NCBI GenBank assembly: GCA_018241725.1
Contig: JAFEDI010000093.1
Span: 212,836-276,835 of the forward strand
Source of the DNA: Pseudomonadota bacterium
Lineage (GTDB): Bacteria; Pseudomonadota; Gammaproteobacteria; Burkholderiales; Rhodocyclaceae
Direction: 5' to 3'
DNA: 64,000 bases
Shown: one piece after another, positions 17,340-29,300 of the stretch
Numbering within the stretch: the first letter of the stretch is position 1
Layout of the letters: every line of letters begins with the position of its first letter
Made by a program: the position numbers and the translations under genes
The notes under the pieces: generated by a model
The model's input: the letters and a program-made list of their open reading frames with translations, nothing else
Told to the model about the DNA's origin: nothing
The model's database searches: none

Positions 17340-19279
17340 CGGGATTGCTGCTCGGCCTGCGCCGCAGGCCCTATCAACAGGATGCGGACACGATAGTCCA
17401 GTGCGGTAAGCCAGGACTCGAAGGCCTCGAACTCACCCTGTTCGAGCACGCCGATCAACACAACCGGTCGCAGACGGACCAGGGTGTCCCGCGCCCCCTC
17501 GAGGACAGCGCAAAGCGCCAGCGGCGAATAGATCACCAGCAATGCACAGACATCCAGGTTCAGGGTATCGAGCGGCCAACAAACGACGGGCTCGGGTTGC
17601 CGGCTATTCGCGAACATCAGCGGCCGATACTCATCCATCGTCCGCAGGGACTGGATCTCACGCAAGGCAAGTCCCGCCCCCTCGGGCAAGGCGAGATGGA
17701 CTTCGGCCCACCCACACCCCGCCTGGACAAGCCGGGCACAGAGTTGCTGGTGCAGGACACGACGCGGCTCGATCGCAATCAGACGCCCGTGATGGCCCAC
17801 AGCCTGAGCCAGACCCAGCGTCGCCACGCCTTCCCCCGGCCCGAGATGCACCACCGTGTCGCCGGCCCGCAAGACCTGGGCAGCCAGATCGCCGAGTACC
17901 TCGTCGAGCACGCCGGCCAGCGGATCCTCCCGCCGACGCTGGGGAAGCGCGACGGCGGCAGCGGCAGCCGCCACCGAACGGAAGCGGGGAGCCCAGGCCT
18001 CCGGATCAGCCGCCTTCCGTGCCATGACACGCCGTAGCGCCTCGAGGAGAATCCCCGGCTCCAGTTCCTGCCAGGCACACGCATAGTCTTCGGCCATTCC
18101 AGGCCACTCCGCGTCCGGGACCTTGGGCCGCCCCCAACCCGCCAAGGCTTCAGCGCGGGGCAGGAGCTGTACGGCATGGAGGGGGTAATAGGGAAAAAGC
18201 TCGGCGCCCATCGTCGTACAAATGGTCACCGCTGGCGTCGCCGTAGCATCGGCGAGATGCTGGGTATAGGTATCGACCCCAATCAAGGCATCCACCGCCG
18301 CAGTCAGGGCAGCCAGCCGACCGGGGGTGTTCACCACATCATCCAGGACATGAATCCGCGGATGCTCCACGTCAAACGACTGGACGAGCACGATCTGAGC
18401 CGTCGGCCAATCGGAGAGAATCCGGGCGACAAGTCGATGCAACGCGGGCTCCGGCATGCTGCGCAAGGGCACGGACGCCTTCGGGTTGATCAGAATTCGT
18501 GGCCCCGCATCGATCTGCGCCAGACGCGCCGCGACAACCCCGCGATCCGCGTCCCGCAGGGCGAGCATGTTGCGCTTGGCCTCCGGTGCAATCCCACCGT
18601 AATCCACGCCCATCCACCACAAATACCAGTCGACCATCGGCAGCTCGCCGTAGCGCGGCGCTTCGATCAGATTGCTGGTATCGAACAGAGCCTGGTAGCG
18701 CCCGAGTTCGGCCAGCGTGAGCCCCTGTGTATGCACGGTATCGACACCCTGCAGGCCCTGAAACTGGTAAGCCAGCTCATCGTGACTGTGCCACCCCAAC
18801 AGCACATCCACCGAGAAATCGGGTAGATGTGCCTGCAGCACCGGCAGCACGTGACGAAAAGCGGTGAGGCCGACGAGATTGTCGCCCAGGTTGGCACCGA
18901 AGCCATTCACCAGCAGAAGGCGGAAATGCCGGCGATCGGGCTGGGCAGCCCGCAACGCCTGCAACTGTCCGGTCAGGCAATCCGCCCCCGCCTTTCCATC
19001 CGCGATCAGCCCTTCGGCGCCAAGACGCGGCGGAACGCCCGGCAACAAGCCCTGCATGGCGGGCGCCAGCAAACGCACTATGTCGCCCGGCGGCGTATCC
19101 GGATAAGTCTGGCGTATCGCCTGGTGGATCAACTTCACTTCCCGCTGGGCCGCGACATACACCTCGGTAGCGGCCGGCGCACCCGGCTTTGCCGCCGCGG
19201 GCAGATACTTGCTTTGTTCCCGCGTGCGCAATTGCAGCGGACGAGTCAGATAGTAGAAATACACGGGGCTCTCCGGCAA
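17285..19279 (-). CDS. Fusion of a GT9-like (heptosyltransferase-like) domain and a SAM methyltransferase-like domain
   Basis: A 664-residue two-domain protein. Residues about 120-400 look like a GT9 enzyme: LLLVNGFGANLGDNLVGLTA at the start, then ILINPKASVPLRSMPE and ALIGVDTYTQHLADATATPAVTI, the usual donor-site region. Residues about 430-660 show a class I methyltransferase-like glycine motif (VVHLGPGEGVATLGLAQ near 478) and IAIEPRRVLHQQL, reminiscent of the FkbM type. The N-terminal 120 residues are unassigned. The start is TTG at 19279. The tail overlaps the membrane-protein gene by 55 bases. It could add and methylate one sugar in sequence, but this is inference. Confidence 0.75.
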   Translation of the reverse strand: MPESPVYFYYLTRPLQLRTREQSKYLPAAAKPGAPAATEVYVAAQREVKLIHQAIRQTYPDTPPGDIVRLLAPAMQGLLPGVPPRLGAEGLIADGKAGADCLTGQLQALRAAQPDRRHFRLLLVNGFGANLGDNLVGLTAFRHVLPVLQAHLPDFSVDVLLGWHSHDELAYQFQGLQGVDTVHTQGLTLAELGRYQALFDTSNLIEAPRYGELPMVDWYLWWMGVDYGGIAPEAKRNMLALRDADRGVVAARLAQIDAGPRILINPKASVPLRSMPEPALHRLVARILSDWPTAQIVLVQSFDVEHPRIHVLDDVVNTPGRLAALTAAVDALIGVDTYTQHLADATATPAVTICTTMGAELFPYYPLHAVQLLPRAEALAGWGRPKVPDAEWPGMAEDYACAWQELEPGILLEALRRVMARKAADPEAWAPRFRSVAAAAAAVALPQRRREDPLAGVLDEVLGDLAAQVLRAGDTVVHLGPGEGVATLGLAQAVGHHGRLIAIEPRRVLHQQLCARLVQAGCGWAEVHLALPEGAGLALREIQSLRTMDEYRPLMFANSRQPEPVVCWPLDTLNLDVCALLVIYSPLALCAVLEGARDTLVRLRPVVLIGVLEQGEFEAFESWLTALDYRVRILLIGPAAQAEQQSRYGLLVAEPVAGRPACSW

Positions 19280-19341
19280 ACCCGTCCGGCTGCCACGGCA
19301 GGTGACCGTTCAACCACCGCAACGCCGTCGAGTAAGGTGGT

Positions 19342-20169
19342 CTACCAGTTGAATTTCAACGTATCCGACTGCGTCAGATCGAAAAGCTTCTGCGGCAAGT
19401 CAAGATCAACAGCAGGCGGCACCTTCACGTGCTTCCGGTGCTCCTGCTGCAGGCGCTGCAGCACAACAATCCTGCTCATCGAGAAAAGGTGAGCATAAGC
19501 CAGACTCAATGCATGCAGCTTATGCAATGAGTCGAGTTGTGCGCCGTCCAGTTGCTGAAGCCGGGTCTCATCCACCCGATATAAGCCTTTCGGCAATTGT
19601 TGTTCGCTCTCTGCGGGCAATTGCCAGGGCGTCAGCAATTCTGCCTTCTCCAATGCTTGTACAGCCTGCTCCGTCACCTCCTGGGCCACCGCCATCCGGG
19701 TCAGGAAGTCCGATATCCCCTGGATCATGGGCTGCGGCTGTCCCTCATCGTCAAAGAAGCGAACCTCGCCTGCCGCCAGGCTCGGAGTCTCGCGATAAAG
19801 ACCACTGGCGCGATCAAAACAGAGGACGAACCGCCTCTCCGGATCGCTCTGTCCCTCCGTACCGGCAAGCGAGACCTGCAGGCTGAACGGATAGGCCCGG
19901 AACTGATTGGGGAGATACAAGCCGCCCCAGCGCCCCTCCTCATTGACCATCAAGTTCCGCCCATCGTCAAAACCGGTCACCGCAACCAGCATGAACCGAC
20001 CACCCGGCAGTTTGGCAAAGGCGAGCGGCAGGGTTGGGACCAGGGTGCTGAGTTCGACCAGTTGCACCGCAATTACAGGCTGATGGAGGGCAAAGCGGTA
20101 GTGCTCGACACGACGGAAACCGTGCATGCGGTGCTCATCGGAGCGCAAAGCCACAAGCGTTGTATTCAT
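19342..20169 (-). CDS. SapC family protein
   Basis: A 275-residue soluble protein resembling SapC, a family named from a Campylobacter S-layer locus and often found next to secreted surface-protein genes. Supporting features are the N-terminal EHRMHGFRRVEHYRFALHQP block, VELSTLVPTLPLAFAKLPGG, a central YLPNQFRAYPFSL segment and a C-terminal helix ending KLFDLTQSDTLKFNW. Its ATG lies 34 bases downstream of the T-run of the terminator that ends the giant protein gene, so it is probably expressed by read-through at a lower level. No strong ribosome-binding site is visible. Molecular function is unknown. Confidence 0.85.
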   Translation of the reverse strand: MNTTLVALRSDEHRMHGFRRVEHYRFALHQPVIAVQLVELSTLVPTLPLAFAKLPGGRFMLVAVTGFDDGRNLMVNEEGRWGGLYLPNQFRAYPFSLQVSLAGTEGQSDPERRFVLCFDRASGLYRETPSLAAGEVRFFDDEGQPQPMIQGISDFLTRMAVAQEVTEQAVQALEKAELLTPWQLPAESEQQLPKGLYRVDETRLQQLDGAQLDSLHKLHALSLAYAHLFSMSRIVVLQRLQQEHRKHVKVPPAVDLDLPQKLFDLTQSDTLKFNW

Positions 20170-20202
20170 GACAGAAGATTCAGCTAAGAAAAATACCCAT
20201 TA

Positions 20203-20256
20203 CCAAAAAAAGAAACCCTCGGGATCCTTGTGAGACCCGAGGGTTGTATTTTTTGA
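20203..20256 (-). terminator. Strong, near-symmetric intrinsic terminator after the giant protein gene
   Basis: AACCCTCGGG (20214-20223) and CCCGAGGGTT (20236-20245) form a perfect 10-bp stem with a 12-base loop. On the minus strand the stem is followed by T3-C-T7; on the plus strand by GTATTTTTT, so it can work both ways. A weaker hairpin (ACCCG 20261-20265 with CGGGT 20275-20279) lies just before it in the giant gene transcript. The sapC start is only 34 bases beyond the T-run. Confidence 0.85.
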
Positions 20257-20300
20257 CTGAACCCGACTGTGAATCGGGTCCAGTCCGTTAGCACGCTCGT

Positions 20301-23300
20301 TTAGGCAACGATATCCGCGTGATCAAGCTTGGTGCCATCAACCCCAACCAGGCGGACAGCCATATCGGCCGTACCATCCTTGTTGGAATCGACAAACAGC
20401 ACACCAACGGTATCGCCTTCCTTGATCGTGGTGCCGGAAGTGGTGCCATCCACCGCGTGAGCAGTGACCCAACCCAGGTAGTACTGGACCGTGCCAGCGC
20501 CAGCCGCGAAGTTCAAATTCGCATTGATCAACGCAGTGCTGATGTCGGTCGCAGCCGCCGCTTCCTTGTAGTTGGCGCTGGTACCCGCCGCCACATTCAG
20601 CTTGAGGTGATCCGTACCGCTGGTGAAGTCGGTGACGATATCTGCACTCTGATAGAGATCAAGCGCGTCGACATAATTAGCCGGATTCGGAAGAGCGGCC
20701 GGTTGGAACTTCGATGCACCGGAACCATCGATAGCGCCCGTCGAGCTGAAGCTCAGCGTGTAACCACCGTCGTCGGCGACCAGATCAGCGAAGTGAATTC
20801 CGGTAGCAGTCGCAGTTGCCAGAATCTTGCCAGCTGCCAGGGTGTTGAACTTGAGTGCGATATCAGCGTTCAACGCGAGCGGGAGAGTCATGTCCAATGC
20901 GTTTGCCGCGTAGTCCGCAACGATCGTGGTGCCATCGGCCAGCGTCGCCGTGATGTTGTAGACCTCACCGATCGCATTGGCAGGGCCCGAAATCGCAATG
21001 TCATTCTGCTGGGCAACATCGCCAGTGGCGTGATCGACCGCGTTGAACGTCAAAGCACCGATGTCAGCGCCGCCCGGAGTCAAGGAATTGATGTCGAGCT
21101 TACCGCCCGTCGTTCCTTGCGCCGTCACCTGCCAGACACCAGCAACTTGTTCGGCCTTGGCATCCACACCCGGGATCGCATCCAGTGCGGCGGCGATCGA
21201 AGTGGTCACAGCCTGCTTGCTGGTCAGATCCACATGGGACAAGTCGACCACCACTGCTGCAATCGTCGAATTGACCGTGTAGTTGATCGTGACGTTTGCC
21301 TGGGTCGGATTGTTGTTCAGCCCGTCGGTGTTGATGGTGATGGTTTCCTGATCCACCGCAGCAACCGGAGCCGGAGCAGCGGCCGTCGTCAACGTGGCCG
21401 GCGTGGAGGTATGGACATCGAACACAAAAGTATCCGCACCACCGCTACCGGTCAGCGTATCGAAACCGCCGAGATAGCCCTTGTTGCCGCCGTTGATGAC
21501 ATCAGCCTGAGCGCTGCCGATCAAGACGCTGGGTGCAAGCCCAGTGCCAAGCACGGTGAAGCCGTTGGAACCCGTGGCGTGGCTCACATCGATAGCCGTC
21601 CCCGTGATGGTCGCGGTGCCGTTATTCGAGGTGGCAGAGCTGGCGATGAAGGGGCCACTGGCGGTGACGTTAGCCGTTGCGCCGGAAGACACAACCAGCA
21701 CATCACCGGTCTGGACGCCAACAACAGCATCCGTACCCGACGTCACGTTGATGGTGTTGTGGTGATCGGTAGCGGAGACATTGATCGTGTCGTTGCCGCC
21801 GTTACCGGAGATCACATTGGCACCATTGGCCGTGGTGGAGATCAGATCATCGCTCGGCGAACCGACGATGGTCTGGGGCAGGAAGGCAGGATCAGCAGCG
21901 GTCAGCTTGGAGCCAGCCAGCGCGGTCAGATCGACTGCGTTGTCTGCGTCAGCACCCACCGCCGGAGCTGCCACCAGGGTCACGCCGGAGATATCCACCG
22001 TTGCGGTGTGGATGTTGGCACCCAGGGTGAGGTTGGAGGCATCGCCCGTCAGCTTCAGCGTACCGGCACCGTAGATCTGCACACCAGCAGCGCGCAGAAC
22101 ATCCGCCTGAGCGGCCGTCAGGGTCAGGGTAGCACCGGCGATAACCGTGATGGAACCACCCGTGACCTGCAGACCTTCGGTGACGGAAGCGGTCGCGGCA
22201 TCGTCGATCAGCTGGCTCAGATCCACCGCCCCGTCGATGATCAACGGCACGTTGATCAGGTCAAGGGTGGAGTACTGCTGCAGGCTGGCCGTGGAGGTCA
22301 GCGTCAGGGAGCTGCCCACCGCTGCGCTCGTGTAGTCGAACACCCACTCGCTATGTGCGTTCAGCGTCGGGGTCAGGCCGTTGGCGGCGCCCACCTTGGC
22401 CTTCGTCACAGAACCAACGCCAGCCGTCAGCGTGAAAGCAGCATCACCGAAGTCGGTGGTGTCACCATCGTGGTTGCGGTCGTCGTTGGTGCTGTCGATT
22501 TGAGCCAGGGTGCCCAGATCCACAGTGCCAGCAGTATTGATGAAGCTCACTTCCTGGCCCGCAACACCGGCGTTGATGACCGCGCCAGTCGTGGCATCGA
22601 CCTTGCCCAGCGTGATGGTACCGCCGTTGGTAGCAGCGACATTCAGGGTCTCGACTGCAGTACCCAGCTGAACGGCCGGGCTGGCACCCGTCACGGTCAG
22701 ATCAGCAGTACCCGCATTGATGACATTCACGACGGTCAGGTCGGTATCGGTCGCATCCACCGACTTGACCGTCACGTCCTTGGAACCATCCACCACCAAA
22801 CCGGCAGTCGAATTTTTCGTCGGGTTGGTCGTCGCGTTCGTCGTTTCGTTGAACTTGACGGTACCCGTATCCAGTTCCACACCGGTCGCATGGATCACGA
22901 CACTGGTCAGCTCGCCACGGCTTGCACCGCTGGAGATATCGCCCACCACGTTGTGCGCGGTCGGATAGGTGTTCTTCAGCGGATCGAAACCTTGCGGCAG
23001 CAAGTAGGTATCGGTCACCGGCCCAGCCAGCTTGGAGTTGATGGTCAGCGTGCCGAAGCTGTTGTTGTTGGCGATATTCGCCGCAACGATGTCATCCACG
23101 GAGATGGCACCCAGCGTCACTGCACCGCCCAGATCCAGGGTCAGGTTCTGCACGCCCACCAGCTTGTCGGCGTTGTTGAAGACCAGGCCAGCCGGCAGCG
23201 AAGTGAAGGCATCGACTTCCACCGTACGATTAACGTTCTCGTTATTCGTGAAGGTGCTCAGATCGGCAGTGTTGGCAATACGGATGATCGTGGTGCTGTT

Positions 23301-26300
23301 CAGGTTGATGATGCCCTGGGTCGGGTTGGTTTGAACGGCGCTCGGACTGGAGAAGATGTCCTCGACGTTCTTGCCATTGACCAGTGCGTCATTCACCCAC
23401 ACACGGCCCAGCGATGCAGCGTAGCCGCTGGTGTCGATCTTGCCGTTGGCGGTGTTGATGGTGTTGAAGTTCCACACCACGTTGGTGTCGCGCTCGAGAG
23501 AGCCATCACCCGCGCCAGTCCAAGGAGTACCGGCATCGCTATCAGCACCGACGACGATGATCTTGCGCTGGGCCTGCGTCGCCGTGGCGAAGCGGATGGT
23601 CTGGCCAGCCATCTCATTGTCAGTACCGACGAGGGAGTCGACGTCGTTCAGGGTCACCGAGAAGGAGCCCAGATCGGTTGCTGCAGCAAGCGCCACATCC
23701 GCCTGGTGAGCGTAGGTGGGGTTCGCAGCTTCCTTCAGCGTGACCGTACCCGCGATGTGGGACTCGATGCCGCTGAGATCGGTGGCAGCCGTATCCAGGT
23801 TGACGATATCGACGACCGGCACCTTGCTTGCGTCGTAGCCAACAGCGTTCTTGTCGAGAACGATGCTCGGATCGGCAACGATGTGCAGACCGTTGGCTTC
23901 GGCAGCCGTCAGGACCAGGTGGACACCGGCAGCCAGAACGATGGACTTCGCACCGGTGATGGAAACGCTGTCCAGCGCGGTCAGATCAACCGTGGAGCCA
24001 GGCAGACCATCGATGTAGAGGGTCGCGTTGGCACCGAGCTTGACGTTCAGCGCACCACCCTGGAAGTTCAGGGGAATCGCCGCGGTGGAGGAGCCGAGGT
24101 GCAGTTCGCTACCCGCCGCCGCATTGGTCAGGTCGAAGCTCCAGCCGGTGTCGGTGGGCTTGATCTTGTCCAGAACGTCGTTGGTCAGCGTCAGCTTGGT
24201 TACGCCGGTACCGGAAGTGAAGGCGAAGTTCTCGGAATTGATATCCGTGATCTGGCCCAGATTCAGGTTGCCGGACAGAGCCGAAGCGTCGATCTTGGAC
24301 AGATTGTCGCCTTCGATACCGAACTGCGGCGTGGAGGTGTCGGCATCACCCAGCACAACATTACCGGTGCCCGAGAACACCAGGTTGGCGAAGTGATTGG
24401 TCACCGGGCCCATGGCGAACGGACCAACGCTCTCACCCAGAAGGGCGGCGGAACCACCCGTCACCGTCAGCGTACCCGTGCTGGTGGTGTTGATGGCCAG
24501 CGTGCTGACTTCGGTGTCCGTCACGTCCAAGTGCGCGATCGTCACGTCGGCGGAGCCAGTGACATTCAGGGTGGCGGTGGCTTGGTAGTCATCGTTACCG
24601 GTGACCGCATCGTCGCCGACAACCGACGAGAACTTGATGCTGCCGCCAACTTGCAGCGCCTGGGTGGCGTTGATGGTGACGTTCAGCAGGTTGTTATCGA
24701 CAGTGCCCAAACCAGCGAACGGATCGATGTCACCCGCGATGATGTTGGTGCTCTTGCCGGACAGGATGTTGGTAGCCGTGCCGGTCGAGTTGATCGTCAG
24801 GCTCTGCAGGTGGGTGTGCAGCAGCGGATCCTTGGACACGGAAGCAATGCCCAGGTCACCGCTGATGTCGGTACCGCCCAGCAGATTCACCGTCAGATTC
24901 TGCACTTCGACGTTGTTTTCGGTCTTGAAGACATCCAGACCCTGCGGCACGGTGGTACCCGCCGTGACATTGACCGTCTGGTCGACTTCAAGGACGTTGC
25001 CTTCGCCGTTGGTGACCGTCTTGATCACGCGTGCCGACAGACCTGCGAAGATCTCGTCGATGTTGTGGCCACCCACCAGCGTGTTGAGCACCTGGAGGCT
25101 GTCCACATCGAAGCCGGAAGCATCGATGCTGCTAGTCAGGCCCAGGGTCGCATCGTGGATCACCACGGTGCTGTTGGTGCCACCGACGATCTTGACACCG
25201 CTGCCGTCTTCGACGTGCGGCAGGCCGAGGGTCAGGTTGTCACCGACGTTGATGGTATCCACACCGGCCAGGTTGGTCAGAACCTTGGCAACCGGGACGG
25301 TCTGGTCGAGCGGGAAGTTGACATCTTCAGCCAGGGTCAGGCTGAGGTCGATCTGGCTGGAGATATGGCTGGTATCGAAGCCCTTGGCCACATCGGCCTG
25401 GGTCAGGCCGGTGATGTTGACCGTGGCCTTCTCGCCATTTTCAACCGTGATGAGGTTGACGTTGCCGCTCTTAACCAGCTCCTGATACTGAGCCGCGGTC
25501 AGGTTCAGCACCTGATCCTTGTGCAGCACCAGAGCATCCACACCGGTCAGATCGGTAGCGGGATCCAGGGTCACGACAGCGTCGGTCGCCAGGGTCACGG
25601 TGCCGAGGTTAACACCGGTGGTCAGGTTGGTCACAGAGAACGGCTGGTTGCTCAGACCAACGAGGTTCAGCGTGCCAGCCGGGTGGGGGAGATCAAAGGT
25701 TCCCGCAACGACGGTGATATTGGCAGCGCCGATGGCCGCGAACTCGGTGAAGTTCAGGGAGAGATCAGCACCATTCGCCAGAACCACGTGGGCGACGTTG
25801 GCCAGCGTAGCGTTGTCGAGTTCGACATCGCCGGAAACCTTCAACGTGGCGCCCAGCGGGCCGCCGTCGATGGAAGTTTGGGTACCGGCAACGACGTCGT
25901 CCAGCGACAACACCGTGCCACCCGCACCACCCACAAAGGTGAAGTCGACGGGGTGAGCAACCTCGGAATGGTCGATGGTCGCGGTGAAGACACCGGTCAC
26001 GGCAGAAGCGTCGATCTTGTTCAGCGAATCCGGCAGATCGGCGGTCACGGTGACGTCTTCGGTCGCGGTGATCGTCAGGGTCTTCAGGGTCGGCGTGACG
26101 GCCACATCAGCGATGGATGCGATCACGGCATCGCCGTCGGTCACGTTGACCGTTGCGGAGACAGCGTTCAGCAGCTTGATGCCATCGATCGCGAACTTGC
26201 GCTCGCCACCGGTAGAGGTCGTGCCCAGGGCCACGCCACCATTGTTGATGTCGATGATTGCCGGCGCACCTGCGGCGAAGTAATCAACTTCAACGGTACC

Positions 26301-29300
26301 GATGTTGGACGTATCCGGGTTGCCGTTGGCCTTGACTTCATCGCTCCAGTTGGCGAGATGATCGCCTTCCAGCAGGATGTGCGGAGCAACGACGCCCCAA
26401 GGCACACCGGTGATCTTCAGGGTGTTGCCGACGTTCCCTTGCAGACCGATGGTGGTGACGTCCTTGGTCAGGTCGCACAGATTGACGACGACGGTGCTGC
26501 CAGAATCCTTGGCACCATCCTGGTCGGTGTCGATCGAGGTGACGACGTACTCGGCCACACCGCTGGTGTTCAGACCCTTGCCAACGCCCGGAGCGCCGAC
26601 GTCGGCATTGAGCTTGACATCGATGCGGGTGCCGGTGTTGTTACCGATGATCTGCTTGACGTCCTGGAAGTGATCCAGGGTCAGGCCGGTCATGGTGCCG
26701 GTCAGCGCGGAGAAATCGACCGTGAAACCATCGCTTTCGGCCTTGAGGTCACCGGTAGCAACGATGTAGGTACCGTTCGGCGTGCTTTGGGTCACACCGT
26801 TGATGGTTTGACCAAAGACGTTGTCAGCACCCTTGAGCGCGGCTTCGCCGCCCAGATCCACAACCTTGTTGAAGGTGAGGTTCTGGCCACCGACGATCTT
26901 CAGGGTCTGGGCTTCGCTGATGACAGCGGAGCCGACGACCGGGGTTCCGTCGGAGTCGATGGTCAGGGTGTCGGTCGAGGCAGCGGGAGCCGGACGCTCG
27001 TAACCATTGGCAGTACGCACGATCGTGACATTGACGCCGAGGTTGTCGAGCGAACCGCCCGCAACCGTGCCGCCGGTAATCACTTGGTAGCTGTCACCGC
27101 TGTTGAACGGGTCGAAATTCTCGCCCGCGCTGGTGATCACGACCTTGCCATTCAGGCCGTCGTCAGCATGGATGCCGTTGACAGCCACGTACTTGGACAG
27201 CTCTTCAGCCGACAGGGTCAGCGTAGCGCCGTTGTGCAGTTCGAAGCTCAGACGGACGTTGGTGCTGAGCTTGGTCAGGTCGACCAGGCTGCTCAGCGTG
27301 GTGTCGCTGCTCACAACGATGTGCAGGTCTTCGGTTGCACCGAAGGCGGCGTGGTACACGTTGAACGCAGCAGCGCCGATGCTGGAGAACTGATCAGCAG
27401 TGATGGTCAGCTCTTGCTTCAGCGTCACGTTGGTGATGCCGGTCAGCGTGGCCTGGGTCAGGTTGCTGTTGTTCTCGACGAACAGGGAGATGTTCGAACC
27501 CGTGATGCTGGAACCTTCCAGCGCGGTGATGCCGAATTGAGCACCGGTATCAACGCCGAACGGATCGCGGCCGAGGACGATGGTGTTGGTGCCGCCACCG
27601 ACATCGATGTTCAGCAGCGCGCCCGGTTGGGTGACACCGTTGATGACCACCGGGTAGTTATCGGTGTTGTCGCCGGAAACGTTGTCGCCTTGCGGGAACA
27701 CGGTATCCATGCCGGAGAGCACGAGCTTGTCGTTGCCGGCACCGGTGGTGATGTTGATGGTGTTGGCGCTGACTTCGATCTTGTTGGCGCCGTCACCCGC
27801 ATTGATGGTCACCGAATCGTTACGGACCGCGGTGATGACGTCATTGCCGCTGCCGGTGGTGATGGAGACATTCCCGGCACCGAAGTGGCTGCTATTGACG
27901 TCCTGGCTTGCGTCGATGACGTTGTTGCCACCCTGCGCATCGATCACGACGGTCTCGCCGTTCTTCGCGGAGATGGTGTCAGCACCGGTACCCGCAGTGA
28001 TGCTGACGGTTTGGCTGCCGTCGGTCTTGATGGTGTTGTCGCCATTGCCGGCGGCGATGACAACCTTGGTGCTGCCAGTGGCGATGATTTCGTCATCAGC
28101 CTGGGTACCAGTGACCTTCAGGTTGTAGTGGCCGTCGAGTTCGATGTCCAGGCCGCCGGTGTTGGCGCTGGCATCGATGATGGCGGGGCGGCCAGCATTG
28201 AAGCTCGAGGCGATATTGCCATCAGCACTGAAAACGCCGGTACCGGTCACGATCATGCGGCTGATGTTGCCACCCGCGAAGAAGTGGTTCAGGTGGTTTT
28301 CGACGCCTTGGGAGTCGATGTTCAACACCGAGGCGTTTTGCAGCAGGTTGATGGTGCCATCAACGGTACCGACAGCCAGCTCGAGGTTGAGCGTGCCGGT
28401 CTGGCCTTGGCCGTATTGCACGGTCAGGGAGTTGTCACCACCAGCAAAACCACCTTCCAGGCGCAGGGTCGCCGCATTGCGGACACCAACGATGGTCAGA
28501 TTGCCGCTGTTGGCGCTCTCGTCGGTCACGACCAGGCGCTTGATCGCGGTGGCACGGCTCAGGTCGAGCCAGCTGTCGTTGTTGGTCGGATCCAGCTGGT
28601 TGGTCAGATCCGGGTAGTGGTCGTTGCCGCTCGCGTCGGTGTAGAAGTTCGGCAGATCGTTGACGCGGACTTCCTGGATGTTCAGGAGTTGCAGCGGTTG
28701 TGCGTACTGGCCCTTGGCATCGACTTCAAGGATGTTGTAGCCAGCGCCGCCGTCGATGTACGCGCCGTGCAGCAGATCCAGACGGCCCGCAACGATGGTG
28801 TCATCGCCAGCGGTGGTGAAGCCTTGTTCCACGGTGCCGCCGTTGTTAACGGAACCGGTCAGCTTGATCGCCGGAGCGGTTTCGCCGCTGGAACCCGAGG
28901 AAATGACCTTCTCGTAAAGACGAGTATTGCCGTTCTTGTCGAACAGCAGGCCATTCAGGAAATCGAAGTACTCGGTGCCGAGCTTGGCTTCGGTGGTCAG
29001 CGTCGTGCCATCGGCGTAGGTGATGGTCAGCTGGTTGGAGCCGCCGTTATTGGCGTTTTGACCGCCAGTCGAGCTCAGGGGGTTGCTCAACGTCAGGTTG
29101 GTGACGTTCTGGAACGGATTACCGGTATTCGGATCGATAACACCCAGTTCGGCGAAGGTCAGGCCGGTGATGCTGGTCAGGAACTTGAGCAGATCGGCAA
29201 CCGGAATGCCGCCATCAGCCGGAGCACCAGAGGCGCTGGTGTTGTCGTGGGGGTTGTAGCCCCAGTAGATGGCCGTGGTCGGGGGAACATATGCAACGTC

